64,000 nt of DNA from Adlercreutzia faecimuris. GTDB lineage: Bacteria; Actinomycetota; Coriobacteriia; Coriobacteriales; Eggerthellaceae. The notes under the pieces were generated by a model. That model worked only from the letters and a program-made list of their open reading frames with translations, ran no database searches and was not told the origin of the DNA. Numbering within the stretch: the first letter of the stretch is position 1; every line of letters begins with the position of its first letter. The translations under genes and the position numbers were made by a program. The DNA is taken from positions 554,101-618,100 of the forward strand of contig NZ_JAJMLW010000002.1 in NCBI RefSeq assembly GCF_022669055.1, written 5' to 3'. Positions 37,727 through 47,800 of this stretch are shown piece by piece.

Positions 37727-40700
37727 CTACTCGGCGTACTGCAGCGCGCGGTCGAGCTTCTGGCTGATGACCTTCGTCACGCCGTCGGCCTGCATGGACA
37801 CGCCGAACAGCACGTCGGCCGTCTCCATGGTGCGGCGCTGGTGGGTGATCATGATGAGCTGGGTCGAGTCCCGCAGCTGCTCGATGTAGGCCACGAGCCG
37901 CCGCAGGTTGGTGTCGTCGAGGGCGGCCTCCACCTCGTCGAGGATGTAGAACGGGGTCGACCGCGTGCGGTACACCGCGAACAGGAGCGCCAGCGCCGTG
38001 AGCGACTTCTCGCCGCCGGACATGAGCATCATCTTGGTGATGCGCTTGCCGCGGGGCTGGGCCGTCACCTCCACGCCGGTGTTCTCCACGTCGTCCGGGT
38101 CCACGAGCGACAGCGACGCCGAGCCGCCGGGGAAGAGTATCGCGAAGATCTCCTGGAAGTTGGCGTTGACCTCCTCGTAGGTGCGGGCGAAGTCGTCGCG
38201 CATGCGGGCGTCGATGACGCGGTTGATCTTGGCGAGCGACTTGCGCGCCGAGTCGAGGTCGGCCAGCTGGCCGGCCAGGTAGTCGAAGCGGGCCTTGAGC
38301 TCGTCGTACTCCTCGGCCGCGTCCGGGTTGATGGTGCCGAGGTTGGCGATGCGCCGCTGCAGCCGGAAGGCCGTCTCCTCGGCGAGCGGGCGGTCCTCGA
38401 GCGGCGGCAGGACGAGCGCCGTCTCGAGCGGGGTGCCGCAGTCGCCCGTGATGACGCCCACGGCCGCCTCCACCTTGAGCTCCAGGCGCCCCTTCTCCAC
38501 CCGGGCCGCCGAGAGCTGCTCGTTCACGGCGTCGAAGGCGTCGTGCGCGCGCCGGGCGGCGGCGCGGGCCTCGGTGATGGAGGCGTGCAGGCCGGTGGAG
38601 GAGTCCTGGGCGGCGCTCGCGCGCTCCTCCAGATCGCGCGTCCAGCGGCGGGCCGACAGCGTCAGCTCCTCGAACACGGCGAGCAGGGGCTCCAGGCGCC
38701 GGGCCGACACGGTCTTCACGGCCAAAAGCGCGCGGGACTCGGCCACCGACTCGGCCAGGGACTCCAGGTCGCGCAGGCGCGCGTCGCGCACGCGCGAGGC
38801 GTAGGTGTCGCGCTCGGCCAGCTTGGCAGCCTCGAGCTTGGCCTCGGCCAGCTCCTCGGACACGCGGTGCGCCTCCGAGCGCAGGGGTGTCAGCTCGGAC
38901 TGGATCTCCTCCTGCTTGGCCTTGGCGTCGGCCAGGCCCTGCTGGCAGGCGGCTATCTCGGCCTCGTAGGTCTCCACGTCGGGCCGGGCGCTCGAGATGA
39001 TGGCCTCGGCCTCCTCGCGCTGGCGGGTGACCGACTCCAGCTCGCGGCGCACGGCGGCCAGCTTCTCCTCGGCGCGGTCGGCCTGGGACCGGGCCGCCTC
39101 GGCGCCGCCGCGCAGGGCGGCCAGCCGCTGGCTCAGGTCCAGGCTCGCCGCCTGGGCGCGGCGCAGGGACTCCTCGGCCTCGGCGGCCTCGGCGCTCGCG
39201 CGGGCCGTGGCCTCGCGGGCCTCGGCCAGGAGCGCCCGCAGCTCCTCGACGCGGCGCACGCGGGCGAGCACGCCCTCGGCGCCCTCGTCCACGGCGGTGC
39301 CGAGGGTCACCTTGCCGCCGGGCCACACCACCGACCCGTCCGGGGCGGCGAAGCGCAGGCCCAGGCCGTCGGCGGCGTGGGCGTCGAGCGCGTCGTCGAG
39401 CGTGGCGCACACCACCACGTCGCCGAGCACGGCGCGCACGGCGCGGGCGGCCGCGCCGGGGAAGGAGAGCCGGTCGATGAGCGGGGTGCCGGGCGCATCG
39501 GCGGGGTAGGCGGCCGCGCGGGCCTCGCCCGGGCTGTCCGGCGAGGCGTCCTCGCGCAGAAGCAGCGCCACCTCGCCGTCGAGCTCGGCGGCCGCGAGCA
39601 CCGAGGCCACCGAGGCGGCGCACACGGCGTCGTCGACGAGCAGCGTCGCCACGTCGGGGCCGAGCAGCGCCTCGACCAGGGCCTCGTAGCCCTCGGCGGC
39701 GCGCACCACGTGGGCCAGCGGCTCGAGCGCGCCGGCCAGCTCGCCCTCGTGCTCCATGAGCCAGGCGCGCGCCGGGCCGGCGGCGGCCACCGAGGCGCGC
39801 TCGACCTCCTCGAGCGCCTGGATCTGCGCCGCGTGGGCGCGCTCGGCGTCGCGGGCCTCGTCGAGGGCGGCGCGCGCGGCCTCGCGGGCCTGGGTGCACG
39901 ACCCCACCAGCTTGCGCGCGGCGGACTCCTGCTCGTCGAGGGCGGCGAGCGCCTCGTCGGCGGCCTGGGCCTCGGCGGCCAGCGACTCGGCGTCGGCCTG
40001 GGCGCGCGCCAGCGACAGCTCAAGCTCCGCGCTGTGGCCCTCGATCACCTTCACGTGCGCCAGCCCGTTGGTGAGCGCCTCCTGGGTCTCGGCGTGGCGG
40101 CGGCGCGCCACGTCCATCTTGGCCTCCAGCTCGCGCGCGTCGCGCCCGAGGGCCGACGCCTCGCGCTCGAGGCTGCCCCGGCGCACCCCCAGGTCGCGGT
40201 AGGCCTGGTCGAGGGCGGCCACGCGGCCGTCGGCCGCCGCGCGGGCGGCCCCCACCTCCGCCAGCGTCGCCTCGGCGCCGCGCAGCTCGGCCTCGGCGCC
40301 GGCGCGCTTGGCCTGGGCGGCCTCGATCTCCAGCTCGATCTCGCCGGCGCGGGCGGTGGCGGCGCGGCGGCGCTCGTGCATCACGAGCGCCGCGGAGTCG
40401 AAGCGCTCCACGGCCGCGGCGGCCTCGCGGTACTGGCGCGAGAGCTCCCCGGCGTCCACCGTGTCGAGCCGCATGCGCTCCTGGAGCTCCTCGACGGCGG
40501 CCTCGGCGGCCTCGATGGCGCCGCGGCGCTGCTCCATCTCGGCGGCGAGCGCCGCCTCGCGGTCCTGGGAGGCGTCCCAGGCGCGCTGGAGCGCGCGCAG
40601 GTCGTCCACGGCCAGCCGCAGGCTCACGTCGGCCAGCTCGCCGGCCAGCTCCTGGTAGGTGCGGGCCTTCTTCGCCTTGCGCGACAGCGGCCCCAGCTGG

Positions 40701-41299
40701 CGCTCGACCTCGGCCACCACGTCGCGGGCGCGGGCCAGGTGCTGGTCCATCGAGGCGAGCTTGCGCTCGCTCTTCGCCTTGCGCTGCTTGTGCTTGAGGA
40801 CGCCGGCGGCCTCCTCGATGAGGGCGCGGCGGTCCTCCGGCCGGCTCTGGAGGATGGAGTCGAGCGAGCCCTGGGAGATGATGGAGTGCGTGCCGGTGCC
40901 CAACCCCGAGTCGTGCAGGATCTCCAGCACGTCCATGCGGCGGGCCACCGTGCCGTTGATGAGGTACTCGCTCTCGCCGTTGCGGTACATGCGGCGGGTG
41001 ATGGCCACCTCGTCGTAGTCGATGGGCAGCGTGCCGTCGGAGTTGTCGAGCACGAGGTCCACCTCGGCCAGGCCCGTGGGCTTGCGCGCCGACGAGCCGG
41101 CGAAGATGACGTCCTCCATGGCCTGGCCGCGCAGGTGCTTGGCGTTGCGCTCGCCGAGCACCCACAGCACCGCGTCGGATATGTTCGACTTGCCCGAGCC
41201 GTTGGGGCCCACCACGGCGGTGATGCCGGGCTCAAGCGCCATGACGGAGCGGTCGGCGAAGGACTTGAATCCCTTGAGGACGAGTGACTTGAGGTACAT
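37727..41299 (-). CDS. smc: Chromosome segregation protein SMC
   Basis: 1190 residues. Walker A VVGPNGSGKSNISDAVLWVLGE near the start, SIISQGSLDSILQSRPEDRR; long coiled coil; hinge about 510-660 (VEALLGPDVATLLVDD); second coiled coil; C-terminal head with signature LMSGGEKSLTALALLFA, Walker B FYILDEVEAALDDTNLRR and ITHQRRTME. It organises the chromosome and is loaded at parS by ParB; a parS lies at 17953. Start ATG 41299 (MYLKSLVLKGFKSFADR) follows rnc by eight bases. Confidence 0.97.
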   Translation of the reverse strand: MYLKSLVLKGFKSFADRSVMALEPGITAVVGPNGSGKSNISDAVLWVLGERNAKHLRGQAMEDVIFAGSSARKPTGLAEVDLVLDNSDGTLPIDYDEVAITRRMYRNGESEYLINGTVARRMDVLEILHDSGLGTGTHSIISQGSLDSILQSRPEDRRALIEEAAGVLKHKQRKAKSERKLASMDQHLARARDVVAEVERQLGPLSRKAKKARTYQELAGELADVSLRLAVDDLRALQRAWDASQDREAALAAEMEQRRGAIEAAEAAVEELQERMRLDTVDAGELSRQYREAAAAVERFDSAALVMHERRRAATARAGEIELEIEAAQAKRAGAEAELRGAEATLAEVGAARAAADGRVAALDQAYRDLGVRRGSLEREASALGRDARELEAKMDVARRRHAETQEALTNGLAHVKVIEGHSAELELSLARAQADAESLAAEAQAADEALAALDEQESAARKLVGSCTQAREAARAALDEARDAERAHAAQIQALEEVERASVAAAGPARAWLMEHEGELAGALEPLAHVVRAAEGYEALVEALLGPDVATLLVDDAVCAASVASVLAAAELDGEVALLLREDASPDSPGEARAAAYPADAPGTPLIDRLSFPGAAARAVRAVLGDVVVCATLDDALDAHAADGLGLRFAAPDGSVVWPGGKVTLGTAVDEGAEGVLARVRRVEELRALLAEAREATARASAEAAEAEESLRRAQAASLDLSQRLAALRGGAEAARSQADRAEEKLAAVRRELESVTRQREEAEAIISSARPDVETYEAEIAACQQGLADAKAKQEEIQSELTPLRSEAHRVSEELAEAKLEAAKLAERDTYASRVRDARLRDLESLAESVAESRALLAVKTVSARRLEPLLAVFEELTLSARRWTRDLEERASAAQDSSTGLHASITEARAAARRAHDAFDAVNEQLSAARVEKGRLELKVEAAVGVITGDCGTPLETALVLPPLEDRPLAEETAFRLQRRIANLGTINPDAAEEYDELKARFDYLAGQLADLDSARKSLAKINRVIDARMRDDFARTYEEVNANFQEIFAILFPGGSASLSLVDPDDVENTGVEVTAQPRGKRITKMMLMSGGEKSLTALALLFAVYRTRSTPFYILDEVEAALDDTNLRRLVAYIEQLRDSTQLIMITHQRRTMETADVLFGVSMQADGVTKVISQKLDRALQYAE

Positions 41300-41307
41300 G
41301 GGCGGCC

Positions 41308-42171
41308 CTAATCCTGCTTCTTCTTGGCGGCCTCGCGCTCGCTCTTCTTGCGGGCGCGCTCCTCGGCCTTGGCGGCCTTGGCCGCGGCCTTCTCGGCGGC
41401 CTTCTCCTCGGCCTTGGCCACCTTGGCGGCCTTGTCGGCGGCGGCCTTCTCGGGGTCGGCCCCGATGCCGAAGAACTCGGAGAGGCGCGCGAGCGTGGTC
41501 TTGGCGGCCTGGCTCTCGGCCTCCTTCTTGGTGCGGCCGGTGCCGCGGGCGAGCCCCTGGTCGCCGGCGTAGACCTGGGCGACGAAGGTGCGGTCGTGGG
41601 GCGGGCCCTGGGTCTCCACCAGCTTGTAGGTGGGGGTGATGCCGTCCTCCTGCAGCTTCTCCTGCAGGGCGCTCTTGGGGTTCTCGGGCTCGCTGGCCAT
41701 GTCGAGCGACATGCGCGGCACGAGGGTGCGCTCGACGAAGGCGACCGCCGCGTCGAGCCCGCCGTCCAGGAACAGCGCGGCCACCACGGCCTCGTAGACG
41801 TTCTCGAGGGCCGAGTGCAGCCCGCGCTTGCCGGTGCCCGTCTCCGACGAGCCGAAGACGATCACGTCGGCGAAGCCGAGCCCCGCGGCCACGTCGGCCA
41901 GCGACGCGCCCGACACGAGGGCCACCTTGATGCGCGTGAGCCCGCCCTCGTCCAGGTCGTGGAAGCGGTGGAAGGCGGTGGACGCCACGATGGCGCCCAG
42001 GATGGAGTCGCCGAGGAACTCGAGGCGCTCGTAGGAGAACTTGACCGACTTGCCCTCGGTGGCGGAGGGGTGGGTGATGGCGGAGAGCAGCACGCTCTCG
42101 TCGCCGAAGCGGTAGCCGAGGATCTCCTGGGCGCGGTCGAGCTTCGAGCGCTGCTCGTCGGTGAGCGTCAT
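41308..42171 (-). CDS. rnc: Ribonuclease III
   Basis: 287 residues. RNase III signature YERLEFLGDSILGAIV with catalytic acidic residues, ENVYEAVVAALFLDGG, then the dsRNA-binding domain (about 158-227: PKSALQEKLQEDGITPTYKLVE). Residues 235-287 are a Lys/Ala/Glu-rich charged helix not present in short homologues. It cuts dsRNA in rRNA processing. ATG overlaps the plsX stop by four bases. Confidence 0.96.
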   Translation of the reverse strand: MTLTDEQRSKLDRAQEILGYRFGDESVLLSAITHPSATEGKSVKFSYERLEFLGDSILGAIVASTAFHRFHDLDEGGLTRIKVALVSGASLADVAAGLGFADVIVFGSSETGTGKRGLHSALENVYEAVVAALFLDGGLDAAVAFVERTLVPRMSLDMASEPENPKSALQEKLQEDGITPTYKLVETQGPPHDRTFVAQVYAGDQGLARGTGRTKKEAESQAAKTTLARLSEFFGIGADPEKAAADKAAKVAKAEEKAAEKAAAKAAKAEERARKKSEREAAKKKQD

Positions 42172-43172
42172 GCGCGCTCACCGTCCTCGGCGACGGCGGC
42201 GGCGATGACCTCGGACACGTGGGAGCGCACGGTGCGCGCGGTGGCGAGCACGCCGTTCTTGACCGCCTCGGCGCTCGACGAGCCGTGGCCCACCACGCAG
42301 GCGCCCCTGACGCCCAGAAGCGGCGCGCCGCCGTGGGTGTCGGGGCTCAGGCGGCCCTTGAGCTCGGCCAGGTCGCCCTTCACCAGAAGCGCGCCGAGCT
42401 TGCCTTTGGCCGAGGCCATGAGGGCGTCCTTCATGTAGCGGAAGAGCACGCTCGAGGTGCCCTCGATGGTCTTGAGGCAGACGTTGCCGGTGAAGCCGTC
42501 GGTGACGACGACGTCGAAGGAGCCCGCCAGGATGTCGCGGCCCTCGGCGTTGCCGGCGAACTCGGGCAGCTCCGCGCGCAGAAGCGCGTTGGCCTCCTGG
42601 GCGAAGACCGAGCCCTTCGCGTCCTCCTCGCCGATGTTGAGCAGGCCCACGCGCGGGGCGGGCACCCCCATGATCTCGCGGGCGTAGACGGCGCCCATCT
42701 GGGCGAACTGGAGCAGGTAGTCGGCCTTGCAGTCGGCGTTGGCGCCCACGTCCAGAAGCAGGACGGGGCGGCCGTAGGCGGGCAGTACCTGGCCGAGCGC
42801 CGGGCGCTTGACGCCCTTGACGCGGCCCATGACGAGCGTGGCGGCGGCCAGGCACGCGCCGGTGGAGCCGGCGGAGAAGAAGCCGTCGGCGCGGCCCTCC
42901 TTGACGAGCCGGCAGCCCACCACGATGGACGAGTCCTTCTTCCGGCGCACGGCGTTGGCCGGGTGCTCGTCCATGGCGATGGACTCGGTGGTCGCCTGGG
43001 CCTCGCAGCGCCCGTGGGCGTCGGCGAAGGGCCCGACCACCTCGGCCGGGCCGCACAAGACGACGGTCAGGTCGGGGTCGGCCGCCAGCGCCTGCTCGAC
43101 GCCGGCCAGGACCACCCCGGGGGCGTCGTCGCCGCCCAGGGCGTCCACGGTGATGGTGACGTTCTCTGCCAC
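42168..43172 (-). CDS. plsX: Phosphate acyltransferase PlsX
   Basis: 334 residues. It makes acyl-phosphate from acyl-ACP for phospholipid synthesis. Starts (V)AENVTITVDALGGDDAPGVVLAGVEQAL; contains RKKDSSIVVGCRLVKEGRADGFFSAGSTGACLAAATL and DGFTGNVCLKTIEG, LLGVRGACVVGHGSSSAEAV. The start is the GTG at 43172 with AAGGAG six bases upstream; the GTG at 43187 would overlap that site. It follows rpmF. Confidence 0.96.
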   Translation of the reverse strand: MAENVTITVDALGGDDAPGVVLAGVEQALAADPDLTVVLCGPAEVVGPFADAHGRCEAQATTESIAMDEHPANAVRRKKDSSIVVGCRLVKEGRADGFFSAGSTGACLAAATLVMGRVKGVKRPALGQVLPAYGRPVLLLDVGANADCKADYLLQFAQMGAVYAREIMGVPAPRVGLLNIGEEDAKGSVFAQEANALLRAELPEFAGNAEGRDILAGSFDVVVTDGFTGNVCLKTIEGTSSVLFRYMKDALMASAKGKLGALLVKGDLAELKGRLSPDTHGGAPLLGVRGACVVGHGSSSAEAVKNGVLATARTVRSHVSEVIAAAVAEDGERA

Positions 43173-43265
43173 GCTACGCTCCTTCACGTCTCGGGCTCGC
43201 GCAGCCCGCGGGCCTGACCGCCGCGGGGCGGCCGGGCACGCCCGCGGGCGCGGGGGCCTACAGCC

Positions 43266-43315
43266 AAAAAGCCCCCTGGCGCGTCCGGCGCGGCGCCGGG
43301 CGTGCTAGGAGGCTT
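43266..43315 (-). terminator. Terminator-like hairpin between rpmF and plsX
   Basis: Minus strand AAGCCTCC ... GGGGGCTT followed by TTTTT-like run, with an inner CCGGCGC/GCGCCGG stem. It would attenuate read-through from rpmF into plsX. Confidence 0.6.
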
Positions 43316-43371
43316 GCGGGGACCTCATGCGGATGGGATGCCCGACCGCATGGCGTCGCCAAGCGGGCGCG

Positions 43372-43551
43372 CTACTCGGTCTCGATGACCTCGCGGTTCT
43401 TGTAGAAGCCGCAGCTCGGGCACACGCGATGCGGGAGCTTGGCCTCGCCGCACTGCGGGCACACGGAGCGGGCGGGAGCCGCGATCTTGTCGTTGGTGCT
43501 GCGGCGGGCGTGGGTGCGGGCGCGGCCGGTCTTGCGCTTGGGTACTGCCAT
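43372..43551 (-). CDS. rpmF: 50S ribosomal protein L32
   Basis: 59 residues read directly from the minus strand: MAVPKRKTGRARTHARRS at the start, two CxxC pairs (CPQCGEAKLPHRVCPSCGFYKNREV) that bind zinc, ending IETE. A zinc-type L32. The usual upstream partner yceD is 4.2 kb away here. Confidence 0.97.
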   Translation of the reverse strand: MAVPKRKTGRARTHARRSTNDKIAAPARSVCPQCGEAKLPHRVCPSCGFYKNREVIETE

Positions 43552-43626
43552 GGTCGATTCTCCTTCATTACATCCCGGAGACGCGGGCCGTCACCGGGCT
43601 TTGCTTCAGTAAACGCACGAAATGGT

Positions 43627-43655
43627 ATTCTACCAAACCGATTTGCCCCCCGCAA
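43627..43655 (-). promoter_or_regulatory. Promoter of rpmF
   Basis: Minus strand TTGCGG - 17 bases - TAGAAT, with TGG making an extended -10. It is about 75 bases before the rpmF start and gives the cluster its own promoter after separation from yceD. Confidence 0.7.
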
Positions 43656-43826
43656 GGCCCCATCCCCGGGTTTTTGCGCAGCGCCCGGGCGGCGGCGCGG
43701 CGGGGCGGCGCGAGCCGGGAGACGTCCCCGTCCGGCCGCGGGCGGCACGCCGGGCGCGGCCACGTTCGCGCGCGAGCCGGACGCAGGCGGCGACGTGACC
43801 CGGGCGGCGGCACGGGCCGAGCGGGG

Positions 43827-45815
43827 CTACTCGCCGAACTGGAGGCGGTAGTAGCGGGCGTAGGTGCCGCCGCGGGCGAGGAGCTCGTCATGGGTGCCCT
43901 GCTCCACCACGCGCCCGCCCTCCACCACGGCGATGAGCGAGGCCGAGCGGATGGTCGACAGCCGATGCGCGATCATGAGCGTGGTGCGCCCGCGCGAGAG
44001 CTCGGCCAGCGACGCCTGGATGGCGCGCTCGCTCTCGTTGTCGAGCGCGCTCGTCGCCTCGTCGAGGATGAGGATGCGCGGGTCGCGCAGAAACACGCGC
44101 GCGATGGCGATGCGCTGCTTCTGGCCGCCGGACAGGCGCGCGCCGCGCTCCCCCACCAGCGTGTCGTAGCCGTCGGGCAGCGCCGCCACGAAGTCGTGGA
44201 CGTTGGCCCGGCGCGCGGCCTCCTCGATCTCGGCGTCGGTGGCGCCGGGGCGGCCGTAGGCGATGTTCTCGCGCACGGTGCCGCCGAACAGGTACACGTC
44301 CTGCTGGACGATGCCGATGGCCGCGCGCAGCGACGCGAGCGTCACGTCGCGCACGTCGATGCCGTCGATCTCCACCGCGCCCGCGTCCACGTCGTAGAAG
44401 CGGGGCAGAAGCGAGCAGGTGGTGGTCTTGCCGCCGCCCGAGGGCCCCACGAGCGCGACCGTCGCGCCGGCGGGCACCTCCAGGCTGAGCCCGTCGAGCA
44501 CCGGCGTGCCGTCGCCGTAGGAGAAGCGCACGTCGCGGTAGCTCACGCGCCCGCGCGGGACGGCCCCGCGCCCGGGCCCCGTGCCTCTCCCGCGGCGCGC
44601 GCCTCGCTCGCCTTCCGCGCCTTCCGCACCTCGCTCGCCTTCCAAATCCCCGGCGCAGCGCACGCCTTCCGCGCCTTCCCTGCCCTTCCCTTCCGCGTCC
44701 TGCCCGGCCGCGCGGCGCGCCTCGGCCTCCTCGAGCGTCACGGCGCCCGGGCGGTCGGCCACGTCGGGGCGCTCGGCGAGCACCTCGATGAGGCGGCGGA
44801 AGCCCGCGTAGCCCTTCTGGAGCGTCTCGGTGAAGTTGATGAGCTGCTCCACCGGCGCGATGAAGATGCCGATGTAGAGGGCGTAGATGGCCAGGTCGGC
44901 CACGCTGAGCGTGCCCTGGGCCACGAAGTAGCCGCCGCCCACGACGGTCACGCCGTAGAGCACGCCCAGGAACAGCGAGCTCATGGCGTGGAAGGCGCCG
45001 AGGAACTTATACGAGCGCCGCTTCGTGTCGAGGAAGGCCTCGTTGGCGCCGCGGAACTTCTCGCGCTCGGCCGCCTCGCCGCCGAAGGACTTCACCACGC
45101 GGATGCCGCCGAGGGAGTCCTGCACGGCGGCGTTGATGCCGGCCATGCGCTCGCGGTTCTCGCGGAACACGGCGCGGCGGCGGTAGTTGAGGGCGAACGA
45201 CAGCGTCGCCATCACCAGCGTCGCCGCCAGCATGATGGCCGTGAGCGGCACGTTGATCATGAACAGCAGGGCGAAGGACCCCACGATCTTGAGCGTGCAG
45301 ATGAGCAGGTTCTCCGGCCCGTGGTGCGCGAGCTCGGATATGTCGAACAGGTCGGTGGTGATCTTGGACATCATGGCGCCGGTGTTGTGGCGGTCGTAGT
45401 AGCCGAACGACAGGCGCTGGTACTGCTCGAACAGGTCGCGGCGCATGTCGGCCTCCATGCGGGCGCCCATGATGTGGCCCCAGCAGGTGATGAACCACTG
45501 GCAAGCGGTGCGCGCCAGGTACAGCGCGGCGAACAGGGCCGCGATGGCGCCGAGCGAGGCCAGGATGACCTCGGGCGGCTCCAGGAAGAACTCCTTGGTG
45601 AAGAAGCCGAGCAGCTGGGGGAAGGCCAGGTCGACGGCGGCGAGCGCCACGGCGCACAGCAGGTCGGCGGCGAGCAGCCCCTTGTAGGGGCCGTAGTAGC
45701 CGATGAAGCGGCGCAGGACGCGGCCGGCGGTCACGTCGGCGTGGGATTCCTCCGCCGCGGCCCGCGCGGGGGCCGACAGCGGCCCGCGGTGCGGGTCCTT
45801 CGGGGTCTGTCTCAT
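43827..45815 (-). CDS. ABC exporter, fused membrane and ATPase domains (multidrug/lipid type)
   Basis: 662 residues. Six-helix membrane domain (about 45-330) with [30 protein letters not shown], then a 40-residue Gly/Glu/Arg-rich linker with repeated EGAEGE units (about 360-410), then the ATPase: Walker [22 protein letters not shown], signature [16 protein letters not shown], Walker [13 protein letters not shown], His in IAHRLST. It probably acts as a homodimer exporting drugs or lipids. Start ATG 45815 has GGAGG five bases upstream. An upstream TACAAT may be a -10. Confidence 0.92.
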   Translation of the reverse strand: MRQTPKDPHRGPLSAPARAAAEESHADVTAGRVLRRFIGYYGPYKGLLAADLLCAVALAAVDLAFPQLLGFFTKEFFLEPPEVILASLGAIAALFAALYLARTACQWFITCWGHIMGARMEADMRRDLFEQYQRLSFGYYDRHNTGAMMSKITTDLFDISELAHHGPENLLICTLKIVGSFALLFMINVPLTAIMLAATLVMATLSFALNYRRRAVFRENRERMAGINAAVQDSLGGIRVVKSFGGEAAEREKFRGANEAFLDTKRRSYKFLGAFHAMSSLFLGVLYGVTVVGGGYFVAQGTLSVADLAIYALYIGIFIAPVEQLINFTETLQKGYAGFRRLIEVLAERPDVADRPGAVTLEEAEARRAAGQDAEGKGREGAEGVRCAGDLEGERGAEGAEGERGARRGRGTGPGRGAVPRGRVSYRDVRFSYGDGTPVLDGLSLEVPAGATVALVGPSGGGKTTTCSLLPRFYDVDAGAVEIDGIDVRDVTLASLRAAIGIVQQDVYLFGGTVRENIAYGRPGATDAEIEEAARRANVHDFVAALPDGYDTLVGERGARLSGGQKQRIAIARVFLRDPRILILDEATSALDNESERAIQASLAELSRGRTTLMIAHRLSTIRSASLIAVVEGGRVVEQGTHDELLARGGTYARYYRLQFGE

Positions 45816-45856
45816 AGCATCCTCCATGGGCCCATTGTAGCCCTGCGGCCGCGCGC

Positions 45857-47335
45857 TCACCCCTGCGAGCCGGAAGTCGGCTCGTGGCGGCGCTCCAGCT
45901 CGGCCTCGATGGCGCCCATCGCGCGGTGGGCGCGCTCCACGTCCTGGGACAGCGCGTCGGCCACGGCGCGACGGTCGGCGCGGGCGGGAGCCGCGGGCGC
46001 CGCGCCCGTCTGGCGGGCGCGCTCATCGACGATGGCCCGGTCGGCCGCGCCCACGGCGGCGGAGACCACGGCGGCGCGCTCGGGGTCGCGCACGCGCAGC
46101 GCGGCGGCGCGCCCCAGGTGGTAGACGGCCGAGGTGGCGCCGAGCCCGTACATCCCCACGTCACGCCCGAAGGGGAACGACACGGCCACGGCGATGGCGA
46201 ACAGCGGCGCGCCCTCCCAGCCGAATATCTCGCAGCCCATGAGGATGGCCGCCAGCGGGCAGCGGCTCATGGCGGCGAAGAAGGCCACCACCCCCACCGC
46301 CGCCGACCAGCCCGCGTCGCCGCCGGTCATGGCCGTGCACGACGCGCCGAGCAGCGCGCCGATGGTGAACGAGGGCATGATCTCGCCGCCCTTGAACCAC
46401 AGCCCGAGCGCGAGCGCGGTCACCACCGCCTTGACGGCGAAGTCCCAGGTGCCCGCCCTCCCCGCCAGGGCGTCGGCCAGGAGCGGCCCGCCGGTGCCGC
46501 CGAAGGGCTGCCAGCCGAAGGCCAGCGTGAGCCCGGCGATGAGCAGGCCACCGGCCGCCACCCACAGGTAGTAGTCGCGCGAGCGCCGCGCCGTGACGCG
46601 CTGGAGCCCGTCGATGGCCTTGACGAACAACGTGCCCACGATGGCGCAGGCCACGCCGATCACCGCGCACTGGCCCACCGCCGGCCAGCTGAGGGCGGGC
46701 AGGGCCACCTTGGGGATGACGTCCCCGATGCCGACGGCGCTGGCCAGGGCGAAGGCGACGAAGCAGGCGAGCAGGATGGAGAGCAGGTGCTTGGTCACCG
46801 TCCGCTTGAAGCGCGCGAGCTCCAGCACGAACATGCACGAGCCGAGCGGCGCGAAGAACAGGGCCGCGAAGGCGGCGGCCATGCCGGTGGCGGCCGCGTA
46901 GCCGGCCATGGACTGCCCGGCGTCGGCGCGGTGGACGGGGCGCAGCTTGAAGGGGCGGGCCACCAGATCGCCCAGCGACGCGCCCATGTGGAGCGCGCCG
47001 GCCTCCTTGCCCACCGAGGCGCCGCCCAGGATGGACAGGCACGTGCCGATGAGGATGCCGGGGGCGAGCCAGGGCGACACCTCGCGGTCGTCGCGGATGT
47101 AGCCGACCACCTTGTGGGTGGTCATGTCGAGCGGCAGGTGCCACGCGCGGTAGAGCAGAAGAGAGAGAATGCCCAAGGCGGGCAGGGCGAAGATGAGTTG
47201 CCAGCATGCCTGGTAGGCGTCCCAGGCCAGGCCCACGCACAGGCACAGCACGATCGACGCCGCCGCGCCCGCCACGCCCACGGCCACGGCGAACAGCGCG
47301 TGGCGCGCCACCTGGCCGCCGTCGATCACGCCCAT
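45857..47335 (-). CDS. ClC-family voltage-gated chloride channel/transporter
   Basis: 492 residues, about ten to twelve helices. ClC-like motifs are GGASVGKEAGALHMGASLGDLVARPF (variant of the GREGP loop), FFAPLGSCMFVLELARF (CBS-less pore region), GGTGGPLLADALAG and KGGEIMPSFTIGALLGASCTAM (GxFxP-like). The N-terminal GSGIP motif is not evident. Residues 430-492 are a charged cytoplasmic tail. Start ATG 47335 has AAGGGGG upstream. It lies between yceD and rpmF with the ABC exporter; the two seem a later insertion in a conserved cluster. Confidence 0.85.
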   Translation of the reverse strand: MGVIDGGQVARHALFAVAVGVAGAAASIVLCLCVGLAWDAYQACWQLIFALPALGILSLLLYRAWHLPLDMTTHKVVGYIRDDREVSPWLAPGILIGTCLSILGGASVGKEAGALHMGASLGDLVARPFKLRPVHRADAGQSMAGYAAATGMAAAFAALFFAPLGSCMFVLELARFKRTVTKHLLSILLACFVAFALASAVGIGDVIPKVALPALSWPAVGQCAVIGVACAIVGTLFVKAIDGLQRVTARRSRDYYLWVAAGGLLIAGLTLAFGWQPFGGTGGPLLADALAGRAGTWDFAVKAVVTALALGLWFKGGEIMPSFTIGALLGASCTAMTGGDAGWSAAVGVVAFFAAMSRCPLAAILMGCEIFGWEGAPLFAIAVAVSFPFGRDVGMYGLGATSAVYHLGRAAALRVRDPERAAVVSAAVGAADRAIVDERARQTGAAPAAPARADRRAVADALSQDVERAHRAMGAIEAELERRHEPTSGSQG

Positions 47336-47392
47336 GGCGCCCCCTTCCCGTCGGTTGTCGTCCACCCCCACCTTAGGCCGGCGGAGGAGGAC

Positions 47393-47440
47393 GAAAACCC
47401 CGGGCGGCGAAGCGTTTCCGCAGCGCCGCCCGGGGTTTTC
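47393..47440. terminator. Bidirectional terminator hairpin
   Basis: Perfect 17-bp inverted repeat GAAAACCCCGGGCGGCG/CGCCGCCCGGGGTTTTC around a 14-base loop. Each strand ends with GTTTTC, so it can stop transcription in either direction. It may end the yceD transcript, although 360 bases downstream. Confidence 0.7.
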
Positions 47441-47521
47441 CGGGACGTTACGTTGGGTTGGCGGGCGATAGGCGCGCCGGCCGGGGGCGCTTCCCCGCTC
47501 GACCTCGCCCGCAGCGGGCGC

Positions 47522-47571
47522 GCAAGCGGCGCAAGCGGGCGGCGTGAGCAACGCAAGCGGGCGGCGTGAGC
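47522..47571. repeat. Short tandem repeat
   Basis: GCAAGCGGGCGGCGTGAGC occurs at 47531-47549 and 47553-47571 (period 22), preceded by a partial copy GCAAGCGGC at 47522. Confidence 0.8.
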
Positions 47572-47621
47572 GACACCGGAGGCGCCGGGGGCGCGAAACC
47601 TCGGAAAACAGCCGGCCGCCC

Positions 47622-47759
47622 GCAAATTCGCGCGGTTTTGTACCCCTCCGACGCTCCGGAGGGCCGCCTATGCGGCGTCTTTCCTCCCCCTCCGGGCCCC
47701 AAGGGCTCCCCCGGGCCCAGGCAGGGGGCATCCGGGAGTGCAAAACCGCTCCGATTTGC
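47622..47759. repeat. Palindromic element B (relative of element A)
   Basis: Imperfect terminal inverted repeat: GCAAATTCGCGCGGTTTTGTAC on the left against GTGCAAAACCGCTCCGATTTGC on the right, with an internal GGCCGCCTATGCGGCG palindrome. The outer core and the internal CGCCTAT-GCGG match element A at 407-569. The arms have diverged, suggesting an older copy. It lies 41 bases downstream of the yceD stop. Confidence 0.65.
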
Positions 47760-47800
47760 AAAGGAGGGCGCGATTCTCAAGGTCGAGCTGCGCGGGGGCG

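Larger units (their letters stand above)
47336..47800. other. Repeat-rich intergenic region upstream of the ClC gene
   Basis: 465 bases without a credible gene. From left to right: a 17-bp perfect hairpin (47393-47440), tandem 22-bp repeats (47522-47571), and palindromic element B (47622-47759). It separates the yceD end from the inserted ClC/ABC pair. Confidence 0.75.

Noticed and set aside
37841..41287. 1148-residue open frame on the plus strand
   Set aside because: Antisense of smc, which has all catalytic motifs.
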